Origin: CAZPXZ01 sp965219495
GTDB taxonomy: Bacteria > Pseudomonadota > Alphaproteobacteria > Rhodobacterales > CAZPXZ01
DNA: 64,000 nucleotides
Direction of reading: 5' to 3'
Assembly (NCBI GenBank): GCA_965219495.1
Contig: OZ244777.1
Coordinates: forward strand, 1,240,001-1,304,000
The notes under the pieces are model-generated. The model was not told the DNA's origin. It was given only the letters and a program-made list of their open reading frames with translations, and ran no database searches. The position numbers and the translations under genes were made by a program. The stretch's first letter is position 1. Each line of letters begins with the position of its first letter. Positions 26,186 to 34,414 of this stretch are shown piece by piece.

Positions 26186-27193
26186 TCAACCGCAAACGTG
26201 GGCTACGAGAAGATCGACAACGCTTCCTGTGGTATCGCCTTCGGCCCGCGCCGCATACGTAAGGGACATCCGGTGCGCAAGTGCGGCATGCGCGAGCGTG
26301 ATTACGTCATCCACGGAAGGCGCGAGACGACCGTCGACTAGGGCGCGAGCCCGAGATGCGAGCGTCAGTGCCTGAACAGCGCGCGGGCCAGGACCCCAGG
26401 CGACCCGCCCCGCAATCGCATCCAATTCCTCGCCGGAGCCCGGCCGGCCCGCGCGAACGAGTCTCAGAATTGCCGACAGAACTTCCTCCCCTACTGGCAT
26501 TGTGCGGACCAGACGTTGTAATCGGATCAATTCCTCTGCTTCGATTACCGGAACGACATCCGGCTCCGGCGCGCCGGTCGTCAGAAGGACAATTTCCCGC
26601 TCTGTTTCGGCATCGGGATAAGGAACATCGATCTGCAGCATGAACCGGTCGAGTTGTGCTTCCGGAAGCGGATAGGTGCCGTCCTGTTCAATGGGGTTCT
26701 CGGTCGCAAGAACGTGAAATGGCGACGGCAGGTCGCGCCGAACGCCGACTACGGTAACGTGTTGCTCCTGCATGGCTTGCAGCAACGCGGACTGGGTTCG
26801 CGGGCTTGCGCGATTGATCTCGTCCGCCATCAGAAGCTGGGCGAATACCGGTCCTTCGATAAAGTGAAAGAAATGTCCGCCGCCGGGTTTCTCTTCAAGC
26901 ACCTCCGCTCCGAGTATGTCGGCGGGCATCAGATCGGGCGTAAACTGAACACGCCGAACGGACAGGCCCAGCACGGTGCCCACCACCATTACGAGCCGTG
27001 TTTTCGCCACGCCCGGGGGGCCTACCAGCCGGCCATGTCCTTGAGAGAGCAAGACCGTCAGTACCAGGTCCACAACTTCCCGCTGGCCTACCACCCGCGC
27101 TTCGATGGCGTTGCGGACGTTTTCGAGCACCTGAAGGGCGGATTCCAGTTCAGCCTCGACGTGGTTGTCGCTCAGCTTCAATACTCCGGCCAT
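26186..27193 (-). CDS. MoxR family AAA ATPase
   Basis: The 335-residue AAA ATPase has a Walker A-like LVGPPGVAKTRLV, Walker B LLMADEINRASPRTQSALLQAM and sensor/arginine-finger regions (LATENPIEQDGTYPLPEAQLDRFMLQ). This is the MoxR pattern; these ATPases act as chaperones for VWA-containing protein partners. The frame is open to 27514, but the ATG ending at 27193 is preceded by GAGAGGA and starts the conserved sequence, so I use it. It is the first gene of the minus-strand cluster with DUF58, DUF4159 and amidotransferase-like genes. Confidence 0.9.
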   Translation of the reverse strand: MAGVLKLSDNHVEAELESALQVLENVRNAIEARVVGQREVVDLVLTVLLSQGHGRLVGPPGVAKTRLVMVVGTVLGLSVRRVQFTPDLMPADILGAEVLEEKPGGGHFFHFIEGPVFAQLLMADEINRASPRTQSALLQAMQEQHVTVVGVRRDLPSPFHVLATENPIEQDGTYPLPEAQLDRFMLQIDVPYPDAETEREIVLLTTGAPEPDVVPVIEAEELIRLQRLVRTMPVGEEVLSAILRLVRAGRPGSGEELDAIAGRVAWGPGPRAVQALTLASRARALVDGRLAPSVDDVITLAHAALAHRMSLTYAARAEGDTTGSVVDLLVAHVCG

Positions 27194-27594
27194 CGATCTT
27201 CCTCTCACTGCCGATAGCAACATAGACGCGCCAGTCGACCAATGACAAGAATGCCAACTACTCGCTATTCCAGCGAACGCGAAACTTTTGCGCGAACAGC
27301 TGGCTTCGACCAACGGCAAATATTGCGAGTTCATAACCGTTGCGCCGATTGAAACGATAACAAGGTCGGCAACATTCCTCGAGAACTTCTCGGGAAGGAG
27401 AATACCTTGAATCTCTGTCTCCAAGAACCAGGGGCGAAGCACACACCCATCAAACAATTGGCACCTCTGATTGGGCAAACATGTATCGACGTCGATTCGC
27501 AGTCCGGAGTTCAAGTTGTCAACTTGAAATACGTACTGGTAGCAGCAATTTGAAACTGGAGTGCCTTCTATTCTTTGCCGAGAGAAGTCCGGTT
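27194..27594 (-). other. Upstream region of the MoxR operon, no gene seen
   Basis: About 400 bases, noticeably richer in A and T than the coding sequence around it. It should contain the promoter of the MoxR operon, but I cannot point to a convincing pair of boxes. No open frame here has a recognised product. Confidence 0.3.
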
Positions 27595-27966
27595 CTAGGG
27601 CGCATCAACATAGCCTCTGAAGCTCGGACATCTCCCGGCGTTGTTCGTCCCGTCCAAAGAGTTCGCGATCCGCTCGGAAATCCGCGCAGTATAGACGCGG
27701 CTACCAAGCAAATTCTTCAAGTAGTTCTTCGGATTTCGGAAATTGTCAGGCCGTGAAGTATCGATCTTTCCCAGTGTTTTGCCGAGAAAACACTTGAGAT
27801 TTTCGGCGTCAGAAAAAATCACGCTTCGAGATGCTGCTGCGCGTACGCCAGTTTTACGCCAGGCTTGATTCCAGTTAACCGAACAGGCAGTTGTTCCTTG
27901 AATTCCTCAAGTACTTCAACTGTATCCTTTCCGTCGGTATCGGGGACTACGACGGATTTATCCGGA
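27595..27966 (-). pseudogene. Remnant of a TOPRIM/DUF4276-like protein
   Basis: Two minus-strand segments in different frames look like the end of one protein. The first (about 27966-27830) reads VVVPDTDGKDTVEVLEEF and a tail ending QQHLEA. The second (27822-27595) reads FSDAENLKCFLGK, FRNPKNYLKNLLGSRVYTARISERIANSLD and CPSFRGYVDA. The second resembles the C-terminal part of DUF4276-like or TOPRIM-type proteins commonly encoded next to AAA ATPases. A frame change separates the two, and the N-terminus is missing. The N-terminal ATPase fragment at 31421-31654, also on minus, may be its former partner, split by the mobile elements in between. Family recognition is tentative. Confidence 0.4.
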
Positions 27967-27968
27967 AG

Positions 27969-28038
27969 AGTAGACGGGGTCGTTATCGAGCCCCGTCCCT
28001 CGCAGTCCCGGACGTGCGGGAACTACCGCATCCGGCTC
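27969..28038 (-). ncRNA. Group II intron domains V-VI, copy 1
   Basis: Read on minus, 28038-28005 gives a 34-base hairpin starting GAGCCGGATGCG and ending GCACGTCCGGGAC, the layout of intron domain V. The AGC triad is kept, but its lower-stem partner reads GAC where TTC is usual, so two base pairs are lost. A second stem (27969-28000, arms around ACGGGG and CCCCGT) matches the position of domain VI. The damage suggests the ribozyme is dead. Confidence 0.6.
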
Positions 28039-28272
28039 CTCACATGACTGGTTCGCTCAAGTAACGTAGATCGAGCGCGTGACGTTGGCTTGTGGCAGTG
28101 AATACCGTTCGAGAAGTGCGTTCATACGATCCCAACTCAGTCGCCCTGTGCGGCTGCGGCGTGAGAGCCCCCACCGCCGCGAGTGGACGACCTGATGCCG
28201 AAAGCGGCTGATTTGTTTGCTGTTCCGTAACTGCCCAGCACCCAGTCTCGTGCGTACGTGGAGGCTGCGCAA
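27969..28272 (-). mobile_element. Group II intron 3' tail, copy 1 (maturase C-terminus plus domains V and VI)
   Basis: A minus-strand frame (28272-28057) ends like group II intron reverse transcriptase/maturases: ISRFRHQVV, WGLSRRSRTGRLSWDRMNALLERYSLP, then a stop at 28057. Eighteen bases later comes a 34-base domain V-like hairpin (28005-28038) and then a domain VI-like hairpin (27969-28000). The RT catalytic domain and everything 5' of it are absent, so this is a 5'-truncated, inactive copy. It lies downstream of a second, different tail at 28352-28718. The two maturase ends differ at many positions, so they are not recent duplicates of each other. Confidence 0.7.
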
Positions 28273-28351
28273 GGCTTGCGTGTGGGATCATGCATGCTCG
28301 GGTCGGGATCGGCGTGGCGCCAGAGAGGAGGGCGTATGGAGCTGTTCAGTA

Positions 28352-28428
28352 TTGACCGAGTAGGGGCGGTCGTTACCGAGCCGCCCCCCTCGCAGAGCCG
28401 GACGTGCCCGCATTAGGGCATCCGGTTC
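28352..28428 (-). ncRNA. Group II intron domains V-VI, copy 2
   Basis: On minus, 28428-28395 forms a 34-base hairpin GAACCGGATGCC...GGCACGTCCGGCTC. Where domain V normally has the catalytic AGC triad this copy has AAC, leaving an A-C mismatch opposite the partner strand. The domain VI-like stem follows (GGGGCGGCTCGGTAACGACCGCCCC, 28358-28390). Conserved shape with a broken triad suggests a non-splicing remnant. Confidence 0.65.
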
Positions 28429-28718
28429 CTCGCAGGTCAGGTTCGCTCAAGCGACGAGCTTCGAGTGCACGGCCTTGGCAGTCGGCAAGGAGTATTGGCG
28501 GAGAAGCGTGGCCATCTGGTCCCAGTTGATCCGAGCCGAGCGGCTGCGGCGCGAGAGCCACTTTCGCCACGTTTGGATCACCTGGAAGCGGAAGCTGGAC
28601 AACCGAGCACTGTTCCCGGTCCGGCCATAGTAGGCGCAGTGGCCCCGGATGACGCGGGCAAGATGCTCGCGCTGGGCGGGCAGCGGAGCGTGGCAATGCC
28701 GTCGGCACCAGTCCCGCA
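28352..28718 (-). mobile_element. Group II intron 3' tail, copy 2 (maturase C-terminus plus domains V and VI)
   Basis: From about 28718 the minus strand reads RDWCRRHCHAPLPAQ, HLARVIRGHCAYYGRTGNS, RFQVIQTWRKWLSRRSRSAR and NWDQMATLLRQYSLP, ending at a stop at 28447. This is the maturase (X/En-less) C-terminus of a bacterial group II intron protein. The domain V-like hairpin is at 28395-28428 and domain VI-like sequence runs to about 28352. The stop-to-domain-V spacing, 18 bases, is identical to copy 1. The 5' part is missing; the DUF4338/IS4 element begins only about 43 bases upstream at 28761 and may have caused or accompanied the truncation. Confidence 0.75.
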
Positions 28719-28929
28719 GGAGGTGTCCGAGAGGACAAAGCCGACAATGCCCAGGCGCCGCAATGGCATTGACTTTTGAGAGGAAATTTCTGGACTTGCC
28801 CGGCATTCCCACAAGGCTTTGAGTTGTTTGGAGAATTTCCGTTCGGCGGGGAGGGCGCGGCGGCTGTTTGCGTCACCGCGCGGTTTCTGGCATCGTATGC
28901 GCGAATCGGTTTGATTCGGGAAGGCTGCG

Positions 28930-29955
28930 ATGGATCCGCGGATCGAGAACCTGAAGTCGACGACGTTTTTCGGCAAGCGGCTGCGGCGCCGGCAGATTGC
29001 CGACATCCAGACGACGGTGTCGCTGTATCCGGGGCTGAGCCGGCGGGAGTTGGGTTATACGATCTGCGAGCATCTGGGCTGGTTCACGCCGAAGGGCGGC
29101 TACCGGGTGCAGTCCTGCCTTCGGATGCTGGAGCAGTTGGAGGAGCTGGGCATTCTGAGGCTTCCGGCGAAGCGGGAATCGATGCGCCGGGGACCACAGA
29201 AGCCGCCGGCGGAGCAAGAGTGCGGGGCGCCGGAGGCGGCGATCGCGTGCGGGCTGCAGGAGTTGGCGCCGCTTTCGCTGCGGTTGGCGACGGAAGCGGC
29301 GGACATCGAGGCCTGGAACGGGTTGGTTGATCGGCATCATTACCTCGGCTACCGGCGGCCGTTCGGGCGCCACTTGCGGTACTTCCTGCTGGACGGGCAG
29401 GGCCGCCGGCTGGGCTGTCTTCTGTTCACGGCCGGCGCGACGCAATTGCCTTGCCGGGACGCGTGGATCGGCTGGGGGGAGCGGGAGCGGGCGAAGCGCC
29501 TGGAATGGGTGGTCTGTAACAGCCGGTTCTTGCTGTTTCCGTGGGTCCGGGTGAAGTGCCTGGCTTCGAAGGCGTTGTCGATGGCGCTGCGGCGGCTTGC
29601 GGAGGACTGGGCGGCGCAATACGGCTACCGTCCGGCGCTGGTGGAGACCTTTATCGACCCGGAGCGGTTTGACGCCACCTGCTACCGGGCGGCCAATTGG
29701 CGGCGCATCGGGCGCAGCAAGGGGCGCCCGGGCGAGGAGGCATCGGGGGGCAAGAGCCGCAAGGAGGTGTACGTCTACCCGCTGGCGAAGCGCTGCCGGG
29801 AGGTGTTGCGGAACGGGCCGCCGCCGGTCTTTGCGCCGCAGGATGCGTTTGTGCGGCTGTGGGGCAACGTGATCGGAACGGTGGTCCGGGTCTCGCCAAT
29901 GAGCACGACCGGCTCTGGCAGCAGCGCCGGCGGGTGCTCAACACGCTGCTGGTGA
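28930..29955 (+). CDS. DUF4338 / DruA-family protein inside an IS4-type element
   Basis: The frame encodes a DUF4338 domain: an N-terminal helical part (TVSLYPGLSRRELGYTICE, a winged-helix-like segment), then DRHHYLGYRRPFGRHLRYFL, LEWVVCNSRFLLFPWVRVK, VETFIDPERFDATCYRAANW and KEVYVYPLAKRCREVL. DruA of the Druantia anti-phage system belongs to this family. No DruB-E genes are nearby. After about residue 295 the frame changes character and reads FVRLWGNVIGTVV, which looks like the N-terminus of the following transposase. No start or ribosome binding site separates them, so the intact ancestor may have been one fused protein of about 742 residues. The last ~18 residues are read out of frame after a 1-base loss near 29896. 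Confidence 0.72.
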   Translation: MDPRIENLKSTTFFGKRLRRRQIADIQTTVSLYPGLSRRELGYTICEHLGWFTPKGGYRVQSCLRMLEQLEELGILRLPAKRESMRRGPQKPPAEQECGAPEAAIACGLQELAPLSLRLATEAADIEAWNGLVDRHHYLGYRRPFGRHLRYFLLDGQGRRLGCLLFTAGATQLPCRDAWIGWGERERAKRLEWVVCNSRFLLFPWVRVKCLASKALSMALRRLAEDWAAQYGYRPALVETFIDPERFDATCYRAANWRRIGRSKGRPGEEASGGKSRKEVYVYPLAKRCREVLRNGPPPVFAPQDAFVRLWGNVIGTVVRVSPMSTTGSGSSAGGCSTRCW

Positions 29956-31155
29956 CGCTGTTCGTGTTCCGGCTGGTGTTCTCGAAGGACCGGCAGGGCT
30001 ACGCGACCACCGTGGCCGCGCTTTGGGAGCAGTGCCGGATGATGGGGATCGCGTTGCCGCAGGCCACTCCGGTTGCGGCGTCGGCGATGTGCCGGGCGCG
30101 GGCCAAGCTGGACGAAGGCCTGTTCCGGCGCCTGCACGGCGAGATTCTGCGGGAGGCCGGCGCGGCCGATGCGGGCAAGCGTTGGAAGGGGCGCCGGATA
30201 TTCGCGGTGGATGGCTCGAAGCTGAACCTGCCGCGGCAGTTGCGGGCGAATGGCTATCGGACGCCGTCCGCGCAAGCCTGGTATCCGCAGGGCCTGTTGA
30301 GCTGCCTGTACCAGTTGCGGGCGAAGATGCCGGTGGACTTACCTCCACGCCCACGGCAACGAGCGGGCGGCGGCGCTCGGCCACCTGCCGGCGCTGTCCG
30401 AAGGTGACGTCGTGGTTTATGACCGCGGCTACTATTCCTACGAACTGCTGCACGCGCATGCGGCGCGGGGCCTGCATCCGGTGTTCCGGTTGAAGGCGAA
30501 GGCCGGCAGCACCTTCGACGCGTTCCTTGCCAGCGACTGCGCCGACAGCGTGGCCGAGATTGCGCCGGGCCCGGACACCTTGCGCGCCTTGCGCACCAAA
30601 TACCCGGGCGTCCGCTTCGGGCCGCTCCGCCTGCGGCTGGTCAAGTACACCGCCGGCGGCACCCGCTTCGCGCTGGCGACGACGCTGCTGGATGCGGAGA
30701 CAACCCGCATCGAAGACCTCGCGGCCCTCTACCATGGAAGATGGGGCATCGAGGAGCTGTTCAAGATCAGCAAGGGCGCCCTGAGCGTCGAGGACTTCCA
30801 CGGCCAAAGCGAGCGCGCGGTGAAACAGGAACTGTTCGCGCACTTCATCCTGATCACCTTGACTCGGCTGTTCGCCAACCAAAGCGAAGACTGGATGAAC
30901 CGCGGCCGCCAGGGCGGCCCGAAACCGGCGATGGCCGCCAACTTCAAGAACAGCCTGGCGACGGTCGCCAGGAATATCGAGGTCCTGCTGCTCCAGCATG
31001 CCACCGCGCTCAGCGAAACCGTCACCCGGATCGTCGAGGGAATCACCGCCTGCCGACAGCGCCTGCGCCCGAACCGGTCGTATCCCCGGCGCTCCCGGAA
31101 GCCGCTCGGCAAATGGAGCCGGAGAAAGGTTCCGAAGGCCCGCGCAACCGCATAG
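29842..31155 (+). pseudogene. IS4-family transposase with two frameshifts
   Basis: Joining three frame segments gives a typical IS4-family DDE transposase. The N-terminus (FVRLWGNVIGTVVRVS) is in the DUF4338 frame. The sequence from NEHDRLWQQRRRVLNTLLVTL to RIFAVDGSKLNLPRQL and LSCLYQLRAKMPVD is in the next frame. The part from HAHGNERAAALGHL through VVVYDRGYYSYELL to ALYHGRWGIEELFK, the conserved C-terminal motif, is back in the first frame. Restoring one base near 29896 and two near 30340 rejoins everything. Neither site shows a slippery heptamer, so these look like real indels, not programmed shifts. Catalytic Asp residues sit in FAVDGS and VVYDRG. Confidence 0.75.
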
Positions 31156-31301
31156 CCCGCAAGAAAACGCAGTAATCCGCCCCCGACGAACTGCGATTCC
31201 TTAAGTGAATGGATGAATCCGCTAAGTGAATGCCATTGCCCGCCGCCGCCGTGCAAGACCCATTGAAACCCGGGCGGACGTCGCATACGCTCCGTCCGTC
31301 A

Positions 31302-31345
31302 GGGGCGGCCCGTGGCCGCCCCGGGGCGCCTCCGGCGCCCTTTCC
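31302..31345 (+). terminator. Tandem GC-rich hairpins, possible terminator
   Basis: Two perfect hairpins lie side by side. The first (31302-31322) has a 9-base stem GGGGCGGCC/GGCCGCCCC around CGT. The second (31324-31340) has a 7-base stem GGGCGCC/GGCGCCC around TCC and is followed by TTTCC. The short T run makes it only a fair rho-independent terminator. They sit just outside the right end of the DUF4338/IS4 element and could insulate it or be part of the older target sequence. Confidence 0.45.
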
Positions 31346-31420
31346 GTTTACAACAAGAAGGTGGCCCCCAAAGCATCCTTTCCAAACGGATGAACCGTTC
31401 AAATGTCATAAGAATCTTGG

Positions 31421-31654
31421 TCAAGTGAAATATGATTCCCGTTCAAGTGCGTGAGAATTTTGCATGCCGCCCCGCGCGAACACGGGAACTCCAAAATCGC
31501 CCGTTAGAACTGCCTCGTGCATGAAACGAAGTTGGTCGAGAATCGTGCTCTTGCCTGGCGCATTGGCGCCGATAAATACGTTGAGATTGTCAATCTTGAT
31601 GTATGCATCGCGCAAACTCAGATAACGCTTCGCCCAGAGGCTCAAGAACTTCAC
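31421..31654 (-). pseudogene. AAA family ATPase, N-terminal fragment
   Basis: The 77-residue frame matches the first strand and P-loop of AAA_21-type ATPases: IDNLNVFIGANAPGKSTILDQLRFMHEAV, followed by FARGGMQ. The P-loop is GANAPGKST, with Pro where Gly or Ser is usual, a likely damaging change. The frame then ends, while whole proteins of this kind run for about 350-450 residues. The rest is not found in the 180 bases before the IS4-type element. It is probably the start of a gene destroyed by mobile-element insertions, with a TOPRIM/DUF4276-like partner now at 27595-27966. Confidence 0.6.
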
Positions 31655-31776
31655 TTGTCTCGTCCTTTCTGCAACTATTAGGGAGGTTTGGCATACATTC
31701 GGTTCGAAGTGAAGCGGACGACCGCTAGGCTTCCTTGAACTCCACCCAAGTCAACAGCAACCCGGAAAGAAAAACC

Positions 31777-32697
31777 ATGAATGCTCACGAACCGCTTCGC
31801 GGCGTATTGGCGCCCAACCTCACCGCATTCGGGAACGATCTTGAATTGGCGGAAGATCTCTTCGCCGAACTTGCAAAGTGGATTCTGGATGACGGTTGCG
31901 TCGGACTGGTGCCGTTCGGCACCACGGGCGAAGCGCTATCGCTCGGGATGGAGGAACGGATCTCCGGATTGAAGGCTCTGATTGATGCGGGTATCGACCC
32001 GCAGCGACTCATTCCCGGTACCGGGCTCACAAATCTCCCCGATACCGTGCGACTAACCGAAGTTGCGGGTGAACTTGGGTGCAGAGGGGCGCTCGTGTTG
32101 CCACCGTTCTTCTACAAAAGCGTCTCGGCTAACGGTCTATACGCGTATTTCTCCAATCTGGCAGAACGAACTGCGCGAAAGGGGTTTGGTATCTATCTCT
32201 ATCACATACCCCAAGTCTCCGGCGTCGGCATTCCGGTCGAGGTTGTGCGGCGCCTTCACGCGGACTTCCCTGAACTGATCGTCGGCATCAAGGACAGTTC
32301 GCGGGACTGGGTCAATACGAGCGCCCTGCTGGAGATTCCCGGATTTCAGGTATATCCTGGCAACGAATTGCAGCTCACGGATGCGCTGGCGCTTGGGGCG
32401 CCCGGATGCATTACTGCAACCGCGAACGTGAACGCCGCCGCAATCGCCGAAGTCATTCGACTTTACCGTTCCGGAAATGTCGAGGATGCAAACCTGGCGA
32501 TGGCGTCCGTCAGGGAATATCAGTTGCTCATGCAGGAATATGCTCCCATCCCGGCAATGAAGTTCTTGCTTTCGCATTGGACCGGCAAGGAACACTGGAA
32601 GAACGTGCGGCCCCCCTTGCTGCCAACTGCGACCAAGACCGGCCTGGAGCTGGCGCGCCGAATTACGGAGCGATTTGGCGAACCCATGAAGGGTTAA
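31777..32697 (+). CDS. Dihydrodipicolinate synthase family protein (DapA-like aldolase)
   Basis: The 306-residue protein is a class I aldolase of the DHDPS/NAL family. It has LVPFGTTGEALSL, a conserved Tyr in YLYHIP and the Schiff-base Lys in LIVGIKDSS. The start at 31777 follows GGAAAG; a TTG at 31735 would add 14 unconserved residues. It stands alone, not with lysine genes, and is convergent with fmt, so the substrate could be another 2-keto sugar acid or hydroxy acid; true DapA activity is unproven. Confidence 0.85.
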   Translation: MNAHEPLRGVLAPNLTAFGNDLELAEDLFAELAKWILDDGCVGLVPFGTTGEALSLGMEERISGLKALIDAGIDPQRLIPGTGLTNLPDTVRLTEVAGELGCRGALVLPPFFYKSVSANGLYAYFSNLAERTARKGFGIYLYHIPQVSGVGIPVEVVRRLHADFPELIVGIKDSSRDWVNTSALLEIPGFQVYPGNELQLTDALALGAPGCITATANVNAAAIAEVIRLYRSGNVEDANLAMASVREYQLLMQEYAPIPAMKFLLSHWTGKEHWKNVRPPLLPTATKTGLELARRITERFGEPMKG

Positions 32698-32868
32698 GAA
32701 TGTAATTGTTCCCGAATTCCCGTTTGGCGTCCGACTGTTGCTTCGTGTGTGAGCCGGCAGTTGTTCTACTTCCGGGAACGGAATCAAAATCCAACGAAAT
32801 TCGAAAGCCGCAGGAGTTCCGTTCGGCTGGCGCCGCTCTCCCCTGATGTTCCTTCCCGGACCAGCGCG

Positions 32869-33798
32869 TCAGCCAAGCCTGCCGCCCACCGATAAACGCA
32901 TGCCGCGAAGCAGGTCCGCCGCAGGAAGCGCGCGACGTCCTGGCCGCTGCGCCGTCAAAACTCGTACGGCTCCCGTCCCGCAAGCGACTCGGAACCGCTC
33001 GTCCAGCAGTTCGCCGGGCTTGCCGCATCCCGGGGATCCACGCGCATCCAGAATGCGCACTCTTTCTTTCTCCAATTCGCACCAAGCGCCGGGCCTTGGT
33101 GCAAGCGCCAGTATCCGGCGCAAGACCGCCTCCGCCGGCTCGTTCCAGTTGATCCGCCGGTCCACCGGTTGAATTTTTTCGGCGTAGGTCGCCATTTCCG
33201 GTTTTTGCGCTTCCAGCGGACCCTTACTCACCATAATCTTGGGTAGAGAGTCAACCAGCAGTTCTGCTCCGAAAATCGCCAAGCGCTCTCCCAGCTTTCC
33301 GGCGGTTTCGTTCTCTCTGATGGAAGTTTCCTTCCGGGCCAACACAGGACCCGCGTCGAGCGCCTGGACGACGCGCATGATAGTTACGCCCGAAACCGAA
33401 TCGCCAGCAAGCATCGCGCGCTGGATTGGCGCGGCGCCGCGCCAACGGGGCAGCAGGGAAGCATGTACATTGAAGAAGCCAAGTCCAGGCACTGCCAGGA
33501 GCGACTCCGGAAGCAGAGACCCGTAGGCCACCACAATTCCGAGGTCGGGAGCAAGCGCAAACAGCTCGGCGAAAACCTCATCACCGGAGAGACATTCCGG
33601 GGTGCATACGGTGCAGCCAAGTTCAGCGGCGCGCAGGGAAACCGGCGTCCCGCGCAGCTTCTTGCTGCGTCCCGCGGGCCGTGGCGGGCGCGTATAAACC
33701 GCAATGATCTCGGAAACTCCCGCGAGAGCCTCCAGAGACGGAATGGCAAATTCGGAAGAGCCGAAGAAGGCAACCCTGGGGAGCCCGCTGCCGCTCAT
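32869..33798 (-). CDS. fmt: Methionyl-tRNA formyltransferase
   Basis: Fmt transfers a formyl group from 10-formyltetrahydrofolate to initiator Met-tRNA. The 309-residue protein shows RVAFFGSSEFAIPSLEAL, LGIVVAYGSLLPESLL, FFNVHASLLPRWRGAAPIQRAMLAGD with the catalytic Asn-His region, and a C-terminal OB-fold domain. The start ATG overlaps the def stop by 4 bases, the usual def-fmt coupling. It is convergent with the DapA-like gene across a 171-base spacer that holds no gene. Confidence 0.95.
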   Translation of the reverse strand: MSGSGLPRVAFFGSSEFAIPSLEALAGVSEIIAVYTRPPRPAGRSKKLRGTPVSLRAAELGCTVCTPECLSGDEVFAELFALAPDLGIVVAYGSLLPESLLAVPGLGFFNVHASLLPRWRGAAPIQRAMLAGDSVSGVTIMRVVQALDAGPVLARKETSIRENETAGKLGERLAIFGAELLVDSLPKIMVSKGPLEAQKPEMATYAEKIQPVDRRINWNEPAEAVLRRILALAPRPGAWCELEKERVRILDARGSPGCGKPGELLDERFRVACGTGAVRVLTAQRPGRRALPAADLLRGMRLSVGGRLG

Positions 33799-34322
33799 GA
33801 ATCGTCCTCGCGTTTCTGGTTACGTTTCCACTTGCGCATCCGATTCGTGATCAACCGCCGCTTCACCGGCCCCAGGTAATCGATGATCAGCTTGCCATCC
33901 AGATGATCCAACTCGTGCTGGATGCAAGCAGCCTGAATGCCCTCGAAGCGCTCCTCCGTCTCCGTCCCTTCCCGGTCGAGATATCGAACTTCCACCCAGG
34001 CTGGCCTCTCGATTTCTTCGTAGACTTCGGGAATTGAGAGGCAACCTTCTTCGCGGATTTCCAATTCTTCCGCGCGAACCATGATTTCGGGATTGATCAT
34101 CGGAAGAGGATTCCGTTCTTCGCTCTCCCGGTCGCAGTCGGTAACGAAGACTCGTGATGCGACCCCGACTTGTGTAGCGGCCAAGCCAATACCTCTTGCG
34201 TCGTACATGGTTTCCGCAAGGTCATCGACCAGTTTCAAGACCCCGCTGTCAACGGTTGCCACAGGTCGTGCGACTGCGCGTAGGCCACGGTCGGGATGGA
34301 ATAGAATTCTTCGAACGGCCAT
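33795..34322 (-). CDS. def: Peptide deformylase
   Basis: Def removes the formyl group from nascent proteins. The 175-residue metalloenzyme has all three motifs: GIGLAATQVG, EEGCLSIP with the metal-binding Cys, and QHELDHLDG with two metal-binding His and the catalytic Glu. It is the first gene of the def-fmt pair on minus, overlapping fmt by 4 bases. Confidence 0.96.
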   Translation of the reverse strand: MAVRRILFHPDRGLRAVARPVATVDSGVLKLVDDLAETMYDARGIGLAATQVGVASRVFVTDCDRESEERNPLPMINPEIMVRAEELEIREEGCLSIPEVYEEIERPAWVEVRYLDREGTETEERFEGIQAACIQHELDHLDGKLIIDYLGPVKRRLITNRMRKWKRNQKREDDS

Positions 34323-34414
34323 TTATCCGTTCTCAGTCCCAACATTCCGACCCTTCCCGATCAAACAAGATCCGCCATTCGCAAGAATGCCGTTCCGCCT
34401 TCTCGGAATATGCA

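Larger units (their letters stand above)
28761..31238 (+). mobile_element. IS4-type element carrying a DUF4338 (DruA family) domain
   Basis: A 15-base sequence CAATGGCATTGACTT at 28761-28775 is matched in inverted orientation at 31224-31238 (CAATGGCATTCACTT when reverse-complemented), 14 of 15 identical. The 2478 bases between hold only the DUF4338 and IS4-type transposase reading frames. The two 10-base flanks (28751-28760 and 31239-31248) agree at 8 of 10 positions, possibly a decayed target duplication, though their GC-rich composition makes chance agreement likely. A nonamer AAGTGAATG repeats at 31203 and 31224 near the right end. Element limits are well supported by the inverted repeats; activity is doubtful because of two frameshifts in the transposase. 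Confidence 0.72.

Noticed and set aside
29842..30345. Programmed ribosomal frameshifting in the IS4-type transposase
   Set aside because: Neither shift point has an A-rich slippery heptamer, and the two shifts are of different kinds (minus one base, minus two bases), which fits plain deletions better.
28930..31155. A Druantia defence system
   Set aside because: Only a DUF4338 (DruA family) domain is present, inside a transposable element; no large helicase DruE or other Dru genes are found.
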